This document shows, piece after piece, positions 17,119-27,373 of a stretch of 64,000 bases of DNA. Origin of the DNA: Poindextera sp035604135 (lineage in GTDB: Bacteria; Pseudomonadota; Alphaproteobacteria; Caulobacterales; Caulobacteraceae). The translations under genes were made by a program, and so were the position numbers. How positions within the stretch are numbered: position 1 is the stretch's first letter; each line of letters opens with the position of its first letter. The stretch covers positions 124,001-188,000 of the forward strand of contig DATNJB010000060.1 in the NCBI GenBank assembly GCA_035604135.1, read 5' to 3'. Under the pieces are notes generated by a model. The model did no database searches and was not told the DNA's origin. It worked only from the letters and a program-made list of their open reading frames with translations.

Positions 17119-19208
17119 ACCATCCCGACCGTCTTCAGCCGCGCTTTCGGGTGGATCTCGTTCTGGCTCATCACCACGGTCTGGCCGCGGAAGCGCTCGA
17201 TGATCGAGCGGACGTAGGGTCTGATCTGCGGGCCGGTGAGCAGGACCGCCGACTCTCCGCCGATCGCCGCCCGTTCGAAGGCCTCGCGCACGGCGCGGAT
17301 GAAGTCCTGCAGCTTCGAGGGCGCCAGCGCGAGCTGCTTGTCCTCGCCTGAGCCTACCAACGACTCGGCGAACGCCTGCTCCCAGTCGGGCGAGAGTGTG
17401 ACGATGGGCAGGGATCCGTCGTCGGATTTGTTTTGCCAGCAGAGCTGGCGCGCGAGCCGCGCGCGCACGGCTTCGACGAGGTTGGTGATCGAGGTGGTGT
17501 GCGGGGCGGCCTCGGCGATTCCCTCGAGGATCGCGCCCAGGTCGCGGATCGAGACCCGCTCCTTCAGCAGCGCCTGCAGCACGCGCTGGATGGTCGTGGA
17601 ACTCACCACCGAGGGGACGAGGTCCTCGACCAGCTTCTTCTGGTCGCTCGGCAGGTCTTTGAGCAGCTTCTGCACTTCGCCGTACGACAACAGGTCTGCC
17701 ATGTTGTCCTTGAGGATCTCGGTCAGGTGCGTGGTGAGCACCGTGGCGGGGTCGACGATGGTGTAGCCGCGGAAGGTCGCCTCCTCGCGCAACGACTCGT
17801 CGATCCAGGTGGCGGGCAGCCCGAACGCTGGCTCGCGCACGTGCTCGCCCGGGAAGTCGACCTGGCCGCCGCGCGGGTCCATGGCCATCAGATGGCCGAG
17901 GCGCACCTCGCCGGCCCCCGCCTCCATCTCCTTGATGCGGATCGCGTAGCCCTGGGTGGGCAGGCGCATGTTGTCGAGGATGCGAACCGGCGGCATGACG
18001 AAGCCGTACTCGCCGGCCAGCGTGCGCCGCAGCGCGCGGATCTGGTCGGTGAGGCGGCGCCCTTCCAGATCGTTGATCAGGACGAGCAGGCCGTAGCCCA
18101 GCTCGATCTTCACGTCGTCCATGGCCAACGCCGTGGCGATCGGCTCGTCGGCCGGCTCGGTCTGCGCGCTTGCCGGCGGCGCCGAGGCGGCGTTGCGGAC
18201 CGTCTGCGCACGCCGCCAGGCGAGCCCGCCCGAGCCCAGCGCGATCGCGGCGAACGGCAGGACAGGCATGCCCGGCACGAGCGCGATCACGCCCGCGGCC
18301 GCGGCCACCATGCCGAGCGACACCGGGTTCATCGCCAGCTGCAGCACCAGCGCCTTGTCCGCCGCCCCCTCGACACCGGCCTTGGAGACCAGGAAGCCGG
18401 CGGCGATCGAGATGACGAGGGCGGGGACCTGGCTCACCAGGCCGTCGCCGATGGTCATGATGGTGTAGGTCGAGGCGGCCTGCGCAAGCGGCAGCTTGTG
18501 CTGCATCACCCCGATCAGGATGCCGCCGACGACGTTGATCGCCACGATGATCAGGCCGGCGATGGCGTCGCCGCGAACGAACTTCGAAGCGCCGTCCATC
18601 GAGCCGAAGAAGGTCGACTCCTGCTCGAGTTCCTTGCGCCGCCGCTTGGCCTCCTCCTGATCGATCAGGCCCGACGAGAGGTCGGCGTCGATCGCCATCT
18701 GCTTGCCTGGCATGGAGTCCAAGGTGAAGCGCGCGGCCACCTCGGCGATGCGGCCGGAACCGCGGGTGATCACAACGAAGTTCACGATCACCAGGATCGA
18801 GAAGACGATCAGCCCGATGATGAAGTTGCCCTGCATCATCAGCTGGCCGAAGGCCTGGATGATGTGGCCGGCGCCCCCCGTGCCCTCGTGCCCATGGCCG
18901 AGGATCAGCCGGGTCGAGGCGAGGTTGAGGCCAAGCCGGAACAGCGTGGTGACCAGGAGCACCGTCGGGAAGGCGGTGAACTCGAGCGGCTTCTTGATCA
19001 TCAGCGAGGTCATCAGGATCAGAACCGCGCTGGTGATCGAGATCGAGAGCAGGGCGTCAAGCAGGAACGGCGGGATGGGCAGGATCAGAAGAACGATGAT
19101 CCCGACCACGCCGATGGCCAGGCCGACGTCGCCGCGGGCGACCCAGCCCCAGACGTCGCGAAGGCTCGGCCGGTTGGTCGCCGAATATGGGAGGGCGGGG
19201 TTAGCCAC
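17115..19208 (-). CDS. flhA: Flagellar export gate protein FlhA
   Basis: A 697-residue inner-membrane protein. The N-terminal half (about 25-330) has eight hydrophobic helices and the FHIPEP-family signature region (FTLDSMPGKQMAIDADLSSG). The C-terminal half is the cytoplasmic docking domain for FliI/FliJ and substrate-chaperone complexes. It forms the ring of the type III export gate. It is the last gene of the fliF-to-flhA cluster, and its start overlaps the end of the beta-lactamase gene by 8 bp, implying coupling to it. Confidence 0.97.
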   Translation of the reverse strand: MANPALPYSATNRPSLRDVWGWVARGDVGLAIGVVGIIVLLILPIPPFLLDALLSISITSAVLILMTSLMIKKPLEFTAFPTVLLVTTLFRLGLNLASTRLILGHGHEGTGGAGHIIQAFGQLMMQGNFIIGLIVFSILVIVNFVVITRGSGRIAEVAARFTLDSMPGKQMAIDADLSSGLIDQEEAKRRRKELEQESTFFGSMDGASKFVRGDAIAGLIIVAINVVGGILIGVMQHKLPLAQAASTYTIMTIGDGLVSQVPALVISIAAGFLVSKAGVEGAADKALVLQLAMNPVSLGMVAAAAGVIALVPGMPVLPFAAIALGSGGLAWRRAQTVRNAASAPPASAQTEPADEPIATALAMDDVKIELGYGLLVLINDLEGRRLTDQIRALRRTLAGEYGFVMPPVRILDNMRLPTQGYAIRIKEMEAGAGEVRLGHLMAMDPRGGQVDFPGEHVREPAFGLPATWIDESLREEATFRGYTIVDPATVLTTHLTEILKDNMADLLSYGEVQKLLKDLPSDQKKLVEDLVPSVVSSTTIQRVLQALLKERVSIRDLGAILEGIAEAAPHTTSITNLVEAVRARLARQLCWQNKSDDGSLPIVTLSPDWEQAFAESLVGSGEDKQLALAPSKLQDFIRAVREAFERAAIGGESAVLLTGPQIRPYVRSIIERFRGQTVVMSQNEIHPKARLKTVGMV

Positions 19209-20076
19209 GGCCCGCCTCGGGCCGGAAGGCGTCCACGACGATGCGCGCGACCTCGGCGTGGGCGGCGTCGCGCTCGTCGTCGGACGCGCGAACCGCTCCG
19301 GAGAGGTAGCTCGTGATCAGGATCGGGCCGCCGGGCGCGAACGCGATGGCCATGTCGTTGGCGGTGCCCCCGTCGCCCGTGCCGGTCTTGTCGCCGACGC
19401 GCCAGCCATGCGGCAGGCCCGCCCGCAACCGGCTCTGACCGGTCTGGCAGTCGACCATCCAGCCGACTAGCCGCGCCCGAGAGTCCGGCGACAGCACGCC
19501 CCCCGCTGCGACCGCGCGCAAGTCGGCAAGCATGGCCTGCGGGGCGGTGGTGTCACGGTCATCGCCGGGCTCGGCGCTGTTCAGCGCCGGCTCGGTGCGG
19601 TCAAGGCGACTGATCGGATCGCCGATGGCGCGCGCAAACCCGGTCCAGCCGGCCGGACCGCCGATCCGGGCCAGGATGAGGTTCGCCGCGGTGTTGTCGC
19701 TGTGCTCGATGGCGGCGGCGCAAAGCGCCGAGAGCCGCATGCCGCCCTCGCCGACATGGGCGCGGGCGATCGGCGCATAAGGCAAGAGGTCCGCCGGTCC
19801 GTAGGCCACGAAGCGATCCAGATGCTCGCCGCCGCGATCGACCTTGGCAAGCAGCGCTGAGACAGCGAGCACCTTGAAGGTGCTGCACATCGGGAAGCGC
19901 TCGCCGGCGCGATGCGCCAGCCTGCGCCCGCTCGGCATGTCCAGCGCCGCGACGCCCAGCCGCCCGCCGGTGCGCGCCTCGATCGCGCCCAGCCGATCGG
20001 CGGCAAGCGCCCAACCGCCGCCCACGCCAGCGGCGGCGCCGATCAACAGGTCTCGGCGGGAGGGACGCAGCGCCAT
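19201..20076 (-). CDS. Class A beta-lactamase
   Basis: A 291-residue serine beta-lactamase. The class A residues are all visible: STFK (Ser70/Lys73), SDN (Ser130), the omega-loop EPALN with Glu166, and KTGTG (234-237). The N-terminus has SRRDLLIGAAAG, a twin-arginine-like signal, so export through Tat is likely. The enzyme hydrolyses penicillin or cephalosporin rings in the periplasm; its spectrum cannot be read. The setting is odd: it lies 6 bp after flbD and overlaps the start of flhA by 8 bp, in the middle of the flagellar operon. All key residues argue for activity rather than decay. Confidence 0.94.
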   Translation of the reverse strand: MALRPSRRDLLIGAAAGVGGGWALAADRLGAIEARTGGRLGVAALDMPSGRRLAHRAGERFPMCSTFKVLAVSALLAKVDRGGEHLDRFVAYGPADLLPYAPIARAHVGEGGMRLSALCAAAIEHSDNTAANLILARIGGPAGWTGFARAIGDPISRLDRTEPALNSAEPGDDRDTTAPQAMLADLRAVAAGGVLSPDSRARLVGWMVDCQTGQSRLRAGLPHGWRVGDKTGTGDGGTANDMAIAFAPGGPILITSYLSGAVRASDDERDAAHAEVARIVVDAFRPEAGRG

Positions 20077-20082
20077 TGGGAA

Positions 20083-21450
<1,368 letters not shown>

Positions 21451-21477
21451 CGACTCTCTCCTTTAACCGGCAGCCCG

Positions 21478-21876
21478 TCAGGCCGCCGCGTCGCCGTCCT
21501 TGATGATTTCCGTCATAGTCACGCCCAGCCGCTCGTCGACGATGACGACCTCGCCGCGCGCGACCAGTCGGTTGTTCACATAGATGTCGATCGCCTCGCC
21601 GACCTTGCGATCGAGCTCCAGCACGCTGCCCTGGGCAAGCTGTAGCAGCTGGGCCACCGAGAGGTTGGCGCGCCCGAGGACGGCCGAGATGTGCACCGGA
21701 ACGTCGAACACCGGAGCCAGGTCGGAGGCGCTCTTGTCCTCGGCGTCGGTCGCTGCGTCCGTCGCGAGCGGCGCTGAGGGCTCGAACTCGTCGAGCGCCA
21801 GCTTGGCGCCGGCCCCAGGAGCCGGTGCGGGCTCGGCCTCGGCAGGTGGTTCAACGGGAATGACGTCGTCAGCCAT
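21478..21876 (-). CDS. fliN: Flagellar motor switch protein FliN
   Basis: A 132-residue protein. An acidic, Pro/Ala-rich N-terminal extension (1-55) leads into the SpoA/FliN domain (about 58-128) with FDVPVHISAVLGRANLSVAQLL and VNNRLVARGEVVIVDERLGV. FliN forms the outer part of the C-ring with FliM and FliG. The start overlaps the end of fliH by 8 bp. FliM is not in this window. Confidence 0.95.
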   Translation of the reverse strand: MADDVIPVEPPAEAEPAPAPGAGAKLALDEFEPSAPLATDAATDAEDKSASDLAPVFDVPVHISAVLGRANLSVAQLLQLAQGSVLELDRKVGEAIDIYVNNRLVARGEVVIVDERLGVTMTEIIKDGDAAA

Positions 21877-22525
21877 TGTCGGCCTCGTTTGCGGAAATCA
21901 GCGGTTCGGCGTGCAAGCCTTCGGCGGCGAGCGCGGTGTGTATGGCCTGGGCGACGCGCTCGGCAGCAGCGCCGGGATCGAAGTCGGCCCTGCCGTCGCC
22001 CCAGTCGAGCACGAAGGCGGCAAGCGGCAGCGCCGCGTCTTCCTTGACCACGATCTGCCCGGGGAACCCGCAGGCGGTCGCGGTCGCTTCGAGGGCGACC
22101 TGAAGGTCGGCCGCCATCTCGGGCGCGGCGCGAACGACAAGCTTGGCGGTGGCCTCGATCTCGCGCGCCAGGCTGGCGAGCGCGGCCTCGGCCGGCGCTG
22201 TCGGGAAGCGCTCGAGCGCGGCCCCGGCGATCGTCCTGGCGCTGGCCAGCGCCAACTCCGCGCAGGCCGTCCGGTGCTCGTGCGCCACGCCGGCGAGCGC
22301 GCCCAACGCCGCCCGCGCGGCGCTGGCGATGGCGGTCAGCGCCTGCGCCTTCGTCTCCTCGGCGCGCGCCAGGCTCGAGCGCTCGCCCTCGGCATGGGCG
22401 CGGGTCCTGACCTGCTCGACCTCGTCGATGGTGAAGAACCGCTTGGCGCGGACCGGCGCGCTCGCGACCTGGCCGTCGCCATCGAAGACGGTGTCGAAGG
22501 TGAATCTGCGCAAGGGTTCGGTCAT
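21869..22525 (-). CDS. fliH: Flagellar assembly protein FliH (FlbE)
   Basis: A 218-residue, Ala- and Glu-rich helical protein. The N-terminus (LRRFTFDTVFDGDG) resembles FlbE, the Caulobacter FliH-type protein. A helical region (about 50-120) precedes a C-terminal domain with the FliH/HrpE pattern ending in DWGDGRADFDPGAAAERVAQAI. FliH binds FliI and links the ATPase to the C-ring through FliN, which matches its position directly before fliN. Gap to fliG is 10 bp. Confidence 0.88.
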   Translation of the reverse strand: MTEPLRRFTFDTVFDGDGQVASAPVRAKRFFTIDEVEQVRTRAHAEGERSSLARAEETKAQALTAIASAARAALGALAGVAHEHRTACAELALASARTIAGAALERFPTAPAEAALASLAREIEATAKLVVRAAPEMAADLQVALEATATACGFPGQIVVKEDAALPLAAFVLDWGDGRADFDPGAAAERVAQAIHTALAAEGLHAEPLISANEADNG

Positions 22526-22535
22526 CGGGGCGCGC

Positions 22536-23567
22536 TCAATAGATCAGCTCGTCGTCGCCGCCGGCGCCAGCCAGCATGATCTCGCCCTTGGCGGCGAGAT
22601 CCTTGGCGACCTGCACCATGGCCATCTGCGCAGCGTCCACGTCACGCAGGCGTACGGGGCCCATGCTCTCCATGTCCTCGCGCATGATCTTGGCGGCGCG
22701 CTCGCTCATGTTGGAGAAGAACATTTCCCGAAGCGCGTCCGAGGCGCCCTTCAGCGCCAGCCCCAGCTGGTCCTTCTCGACCGCGCGCAACAGCGTCTGC
22801 ACCCCGCCCGGGTCGAGCTTGTTCAGGTCCTCGAACACGAACATCAGCGCCCGGATGCGCTCGGCGCTCTCCCGGTTGCGCTCCTCCAGCGCGGCGATGA
22901 AGCGCGCCTCGGTCTGGCGGTCGAAGTTGTTGAAGATGTCGGCCATCATCTCGTGGCTGTCGCGCTTGGACGTGCGCGCCAGGTTCGACATGAACTCCGA
23001 ACGAAGCGTGGCCTCGATCTTGTCGAGGATTTCCCGCTGCACCGGCTCCATGCGCAGCATGCGGGTGACGCATTCGAGGGCGAAATCTTCCGGCAGCGCG
23101 GCCAGCACGCGCGCGGAGTGCTCGGCCTTGATCTTCGACAGCACCACCGCGACGGTCTGCGGGTATTCGTTCTTCAGATAGTTGGCCAGCACCGCCTCGT
23201 TCACGTTGGCGAGCTTGTCCCACATGGTCCGCCCGGCCGGCCCGCGGATCTCCTCCATCAAGGTGTCGACCTTGTCGCCAGGCATGAAGGAGGCGAGCAG
23301 CCGCTGCGTCTGCTCGAACGATCCCATGATCGCGCCGGTCCCGCTCATGCCGGATACGAACTCGACCAGCAGATCCTCGACGACGCCGGAGGTGACGGTG
23401 CCCAGCCCGGCCATGGCCTGGGAGATCTCCTTGATCTCTTCCTCGTCCATGGCCTGCCAGAGCACGTTGTGGTCCTCGCCCAGCGCCAGCAGCACGACGG
23501 CCGCCTTCTCGGGGCCTGACAGGCGCCCCGGGTCGGTGATCGCCTTCTTGAGCGGCTGACGGCTCAT
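22536..23567 (-). CDS. fliG: Flagellar motor switch protein FliG
   Basis: A 343-residue protein with the three ARM-like FliG domains. The N-terminal domain begins LSGPEKAAVVLLALGED. The middle domain has the EHPQ-equivalent region NEYPQTVAVVLSKI. The C-terminal torque domain carries charged residues facing the stator (LREMFFSNMSERAAKIMREDME). FliG couples stator torque to the MS ring. It overlaps the end of fliF by 4 bp (ATGA). Confidence 0.97.
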   Translation of the reverse strand: MSRQPLKKAITDPGRLSGPEKAAVVLLALGEDHNVLWQAMDEEEIKEISQAMAGLGTVTSGVVEDLLVEFVSGMSGTGAIMGSFEQTQRLLASFMPGDKVDTLMEEIRGPAGRTMWDKLANVNEAVLANYLKNEYPQTVAVVLSKIKAEHSARVLAALPEDFALECVTRMLRMEPVQREILDKIEATLRSEFMSNLARTSKRDSHEMMADIFNNFDRQTEARFIAALEERNRESAERIRALMFVFEDLNKLDPGGVQTLLRAVEKDQLGLALKGASDALREMFFSNMSERAAKIMREDMESMGPVRLRDVDAAQMAMVQVAKDLAAKGEIMLAGAGGDDELIY

Positions 23568-25252
23568 GCTTCATGCAGCCAGCTGCGGAGGATAGAGACG
23601 GATTCCTCTGGATGCCGCTGGACGAACTCGGCGACGTTCTTGACCGACGAGGTCTTCACCTGGCCTTCGATCTTGGCGATGTCGATCCGCTGCTCGATCT
23701 CCGGCGCGTTCGGCCCTGCGAGCGCCAGAGACTCGCCGGAATGGCCCTCGATCTGCGCCGCGCCGCCGGCCGGTCCGCCGCCGGGCGCGGCCAGCGCGCG
23801 CATGCCGGCGAAGTTGATCGGCCCGCCGCCGCTGCCGGCAGTGGCCAACAGGGGGCGAACGACGAAGAAGATGATCAGGCCCGAGACCACCGCCAGGATG
23901 ACGAGCTCGATGATCCGCATCAGGTCGTTCTTGTCGAAGTCGAACAGCTTGGAGCCGGAGGAGGCTGCGGCGGCGTCGGCCGACACCGAATCGTCGAAGC
24001 GGACGTTGATCACGCTGATCTGGTCGCCGCGGGCGGCATTGTAGCCCACCGCCGAGCGGACCAGGTCTTCGATGTGCTGCATCTCCTGCGCGGAGCGGGG
24101 CTGGTAGCTCTCGCTCTTGCCGTTTCCGCTCGGCGTCGAGACTCCGTCGACGGCCACGGCCACAGACAGACGCTTGATCGTGCCGGGCGGGGCGATGGTG
24201 GTCGTCGTCGTTCGGCTTATCTCGTAGTTGGTCGTCTCCTCGGTGCGTCCGCTGTCTGAGGTGTTGTTCGTGCTCGAGGCCGACGACTGGGCGCCGGGCG
24301 TGCCTGGCACGTTGGCGCTCGCCGAGGCCTGGCCGGAGGTGTCGGGCTGGTTTTGCTTGGCCGTCTCCTCGACCGTCTGGGTCGAGCGAGCCACCTGGCC
24401 GTCGGGGTCGTATTTCTCCTCCTGGGTGGTGCTCTGGCTCATGTCTACGTCGGCGGTCACCTGCACGCGGGCACGGCCCGGGCCGACGACGCCCTCGACA
24501 AGCTCCTTCACCTGCCGGCGGATGCGGTCCTCGATCGCGGTGCGCGCATCGTCGGCGACCTGGCCGGCGGCTGCGTCGGCGTCGCCGCCGCCCAGGAGTC
24601 GGGCGTTCTGGTCGACGATGGTCACCCGGTCTGGCTTGAGGTTGGGGACTGCGCCGGCGACGAGGTTCTGCAGCGCCCGCACCTGGTCGGCCGAGGGCTC
24701 GCGTCCCTCGACCCCGATCACCACCGAGGCGGTGGGCTGGGCGTCATCGTCCTGGAAAAGTTCGTGTTTGGGCAGCACGAGCTGTACGCGGGCGAAGGTC
24801 ACGCCGTCCAGCGAGCGGATCGTGCGGGCAAGTTCCCCCTCCAGCGCCCGTTGGCGATTGAGGTTCTGGACAAAGTCGGTCTGGCCGAGCGCGCTGGTGT
24901 TGTCGAAGATCTCGTAACCGACCGAGCCGGACGTCGGCAGGCCCTTTGACGCCAGCATCAGCCTGGCGGATGCGACCTTGTCGCGCGCCACCATGATGGT
25001 CGAGCCGTCACCCTTGGCGTCGTACTTGATGCCGGCCTGGTCCAGCGCCTGGCTGATCGAAGCCGCTTCTTTCAGGTCGAGGTTGGCGTAGAGCAGGGCT
25101 TCCGGCTCGCTGCCCACATGCAAAACAAGCGCGAAAAGCGCCGCCGCAACGCCGGCCGAAACGCCGACGATCGCCGCCAGGCGTCCAATGCCGAAGCGCT
25201 GCAGTCCGTTTAAGAATGCCTCCAAGCCGGCGTCCTTCCCGCGTTGCTCCAC
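23564..25252 (-). CDS. fliF: Flagellar MS-ring protein FliF
   Basis: A 562-residue membrane protein. Two transmembrane helices flank a large periplasmic region: about 23-47 (AAIVGVSAGVAAALFALVLH) and about 445-465 (ELVILAVVSGLIIFFVVRPL). Ring-building motifs lie between, including LYANLDLKEAASISQALDQA near the N-terminus. The C-terminal tail (about 520-562) is the FliG-binding peptide. FliF nucleates the basal body. The start is a GTG at 25252. It heads the cluster, and a CtrA-like box lies about 46 bp upstream. Confidence 0.96.
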   Translation of the reverse strand: MEQRGKDAGLEAFLNGLQRFGIGRLAAIVGVSAGVAAALFALVLHVGSEPEALLYANLDLKEAASISQALDQAGIKYDAKGDGSTIMVARDKVASARLMLASKGLPTSGSVGYEIFDNTSALGQTDFVQNLNRQRALEGELARTIRSLDGVTFARVQLVLPKHELFQDDDAQPTASVVIGVEGREPSADQVRALQNLVAGAVPNLKPDRVTIVDQNARLLGGGDADAAAGQVADDARTAIEDRIRRQVKELVEGVVGPGRARVQVTADVDMSQSTTQEEKYDPDGQVARSTQTVEETAKQNQPDTSGQASASANVPGTPGAQSSASSTNNTSDSGRTEETTNYEISRTTTTTIAPPGTIKRLSVAVAVDGVSTPSGNGKSESYQPRSAQEMQHIEDLVRSAVGYNAARGDQISVINVRFDDSVSADAAAASSGSKLFDFDKNDLMRIIELVILAVVSGLIIFFVVRPLLATAGSGGGPINFAGMRALAAPGGGPAGGAAQIEGHSGESLALAGPNAPEIEQRIDIAKIEGQVKTSSVKNVAEFVQRHPEESVSILRSWLHEA

Positions 25253-25297
25253 GAGCGCGATGCGCCGATGGGTAGGCAGGATTTACCCAGCGCTTGG

Positions 25298-25312
25298 TAA
25301 ACGTGGGTTTAA
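25298..25312 (-). promoter_or_regulatory. Candidate CtrA box upstream of fliF
   Basis: On the minus strand TTAA-ACCCACG-TTTA matches TTAA-N7-TTAA except for one base. It lies 46 bp before the fliF GTG. In Caulobacter fliF is a CtrA-activated early flagellar operon. Confidence 0.5.
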
Positions 25313-25404
25313 GCCGCGCGGCATGCGGCTGCTGCGCCGAGCGGGCGGATCAATCTGGCGGGATGCGATCCGCTCACGGGCCCCCCGCGAGCGATCGTGA
25401 AGGC

Positions 25405-25686
25405 TCAGCGGTACTGCTGCAGCCGTGTCGTGCGCAGGCCGGCCAAGCCGTGCCGTTCGATCGACTTCTGCCAGCCGAGGAACTCCTCGTTGGTCAAGGA
25501 GTAGCGGCTGCACGCCTCGTCGAGGGACAAAAGCCCGCCATGCACGGCGGCCACCACCTCGGCCTTGCGACGGATCACCCAGCGCTGGGTGTTCTCCGGC
25601 GGAAGGTCCGACAAGGTGAGGGGCGCGCCGGTCGGACCGATCACGTACTTCTCGCCTTTGCTGTTGAGGCGTTGCTGTTGCAACAT
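25405..25686 (-). CDS. sciP: SciP-type CtrA inhibitory protein (DUF1153)
   Basis: A 93-residue protein with the DUF1153 pattern: KYVIGPTGAPLTLSDLPP, then TQRWVIRRKAEVVAAVHGGL and SLDEACSRYSLTNEEFLGW, a helix-turn-helix-like fold. In Caulobacter SciP binds CtrA and stops it from activating transcription late in the cycle. The length matches that protein exactly as far as I recall. It lies between flgE and fliF in the same orientation, with gaps of about 150 bp on each side, and has its own candidate CtrA box. Confidence 0.94.
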   Translation of the reverse strand: MLQQQRLNSKGEKYVIGPTGAPLTLSDLPPENTQRWVIRRKAEVVAAVHGGLLSLDEACSRYSLTNEEFLGWQKSIERHGLAGLRTTRLQQYR

Positions 25687-25739
25687 GGCTTTACGCCTTT
25701 CCCACCATCACTGCTGGGCCAGACGATAGCCGCGGTGAC

Positions 25740-25754
25740 ATAACAGCGGCTTAA
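25740..25754 (-). promoter_or_regulatory. Candidate CtrA box upstream of sciP
   Basis: On the minus strand TTAA-GCCGCTG-TTAT fits TTAA-N7-TTAA with one mismatch, 54 bp before the sciP ATG. The surrounding 25687-25837 is AT-rich for this genome. CtrA activation of its own inhibitor would make a negative loop, as known in Caulobacter. Confidence 0.45.
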
Positions 25755-25837
25755 TCGTGATAGTAAAAAAACAGCTAAGCACCGTGTTTCCCTCGCCCTA
25801 GTTCGGCCTCCATTTTGTTAATTAGTATTCACGAAGG

Positions 25838-27283
25838 TTAACCTTGAATCACCTGCAGTAACGCTTGAGTCATCTGATCAGCCGTCGAGATAACCTTTGA
25901 CGAGGCGTCATAGGCCTGCTGCGCGATGATCAGGTTGGTGAACTCGGCGGAGAGGTCGACGGTCGACGACTCCAACGCCGAAGAGGTCAAAGTGCCCGCG
26001 CCGCCCGCGCCAGCCGCCTTCAGACTTGGGTCACCGCTGGTCTGCGACGCGAGGTAGGCCTGGCCGTTCACGGCGAGCAGGCCATCGGGGTTCGAGAACG
26101 TGGCGAGGGCCACCTGTGCGATCTGCCGCGAGGTGCCGTTGCCGAAGGTCGCCGTGATGATACCGTTCTGTCCGACGGAAATCGCGCTGACGCTCCCGAA
26201 GGGCGTGCCGTTGGTGTTGATCGACTGCACGACGGAGGATGAGGCGAACTGAGTGATGGCCCCGCCGCCGGTCGTGCCGCCGACTCCGAACGCGACGTTC
26301 TGCGCCGCGACGCCGAGGCTCGCGGCCCAGTTCACCTGGCCGGCCCCCGGAGCCGCCGCGGCCGACGCGCCGATCGACAGCGTGGGGTTAGGCGGCGTGC
26401 CGAACAGCGTCGTGGCCGCCATGTTGATGCTGCCGTCGGGGTTGAAGGCCAGGATCCCCGCGGCGATCTGGCCCGGGGCAAGGCCCGCGCCTGAGGTCAC
26501 GTCGGTCGGCGGCACGGCCTGGATTTCGGCGTACCATTGGTTAGCGGTAGAGCTCTTCAAGAGGTCGAGCTGCAGCGTGCGCGAGCCGCCGAGGGAGTCC
26601 GAGACCGGCACCTGGATGGTGAAATCCGGCTGCACGCCGGCCCCGGTTGTCGGGTCGTAGGCCGTCATGCTGTTGGTGACAGCGTTGTAGGCGCCCGCGC
26701 CCGGCGGCGCGAGCGCCGCCGCCTGCGCCTGCGCCGACACCGCCTGGCTCGCGTCGAGGTTGGCGTCGACGTTGGCGAAGGTCGTCGCCGAAACCTGGCC
26801 CGCGATCGCGGTCACATTGATCGGCTGCAAGCTGTCGAGGCTTGTGGACGAGGTGTTGATCTGCCCCTGGGCGTTGGCCGGCCAGCCGAGGAGATAGAGG
26901 CCGGCGGTGTTTTTCAGGTAGCCGTTCGCGTCGGGCGTGAACGAGCCGGCGCGGGTAAACTCGGCTTGGCTGGAGGCGCCGTTTACCGCCGTAGGCTGGT
27001 TGTTTACGACGAACATCCCCTGGCCGGTGATGGCCAGGTCGGTCGGCGAGGATGTCTGGGTCGTCGACCCCTGCTGGGAAACCAGCTGCTGGGTGGTGGT
27101 CGTAACGCCGCCGGCGGAGAACGACCCGCCCGTCTGGCCCGTGACCAGGGCCTCGAAGTCGACCTGGTCGCCCTTGTAGCCGACGGTGTTGACGTTCGCG
27201 ATGTCGTTGGAGATCGCGGCGAGCGCTGAGGCTTCCGATTGCAGGCCGGACGAACCGGCGGTCATTGCACTGTTGAGACTCAT
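25838..27283 (-). CDS. flgE: Flagellar hook protein FlgE
   Basis: A 481-residue axial protein. The N-terminal rod/hook motif (SGLQSEASALAAISNDIANVNTVGYK) and the C-terminal helix (LSAEFTNLIIAQQAYDASSKVISTADQM) are the D0 parts shared by rod and hook proteins. The middle is Gly/Ala/Thr-rich. It assembles the hook under the FlgD cap. As I recall, the Caulobacter crescentus hook protein is longer (close to 590 residues), so the variable surface domain is shorter here. ATG at 27283 has AAGGA upstream. Confidence 0.96.
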   Translation of the reverse strand: MSLNSAMTAGSSGLQSEASALAAISNDIANVNTVGYKGDQVDFEALVTGQTGGSFSAGGVTTTTQQLVSQQGSTTQTSSPTDLAITGQGMFVVNNQPTAVNGASSQAEFTRAGSFTPDANGYLKNTAGLYLLGWPANAQGQINTSSTSLDSLQPINVTAIAGQVSATTFANVDANLDASQAVSAQAQAAALAPPGAGAYNAVTNSMTAYDPTTGAGVQPDFTIQVPVSDSLGGSRTLQLDLLKSSTANQWYAEIQAVPPTDVTSGAGLAPGQIAAGILAFNPDGSINMAATTLFGTPPNPTLSIGASAAAAPGAGQVNWAASLGVAAQNVAFGVGGTTGGGAITQFASSSVVQSINTNGTPFGSVSAISVGQNGIITATFGNGTSRQIAQVALATFSNPDGLLAVNGQAYLASQTSGDPSLKAAGAGGAGTLTSSALESSTVDLSAEFTNLIIAQQAYDASSKVISTADQMTQALLQVIQG

Positions 27284-27373
27284 GGGACAGGTCCTTTCTC
27301 GAGGGTTCGGTTCTGGCGGCTCGGCGCTTCCTCGGCGCGCGAGGCCAGACCGGTGAAGGGTTTGGCGGCGGCG

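Noticed and set aside
17433..19316. A 627-codon plus-strand frame across flhA
   Set aside because: Antisense to flhA; composition (His, Arg, Asp-rich) is typical of an opposite-strand shadow.
25755..25837. A rho-independent terminator after flgE, suggested by a T-rich tract on the minus strand
   Set aside because: The tract is preceded only by a weak 5-bp AAACA/TGTTT pairing, not a stable GC stem.
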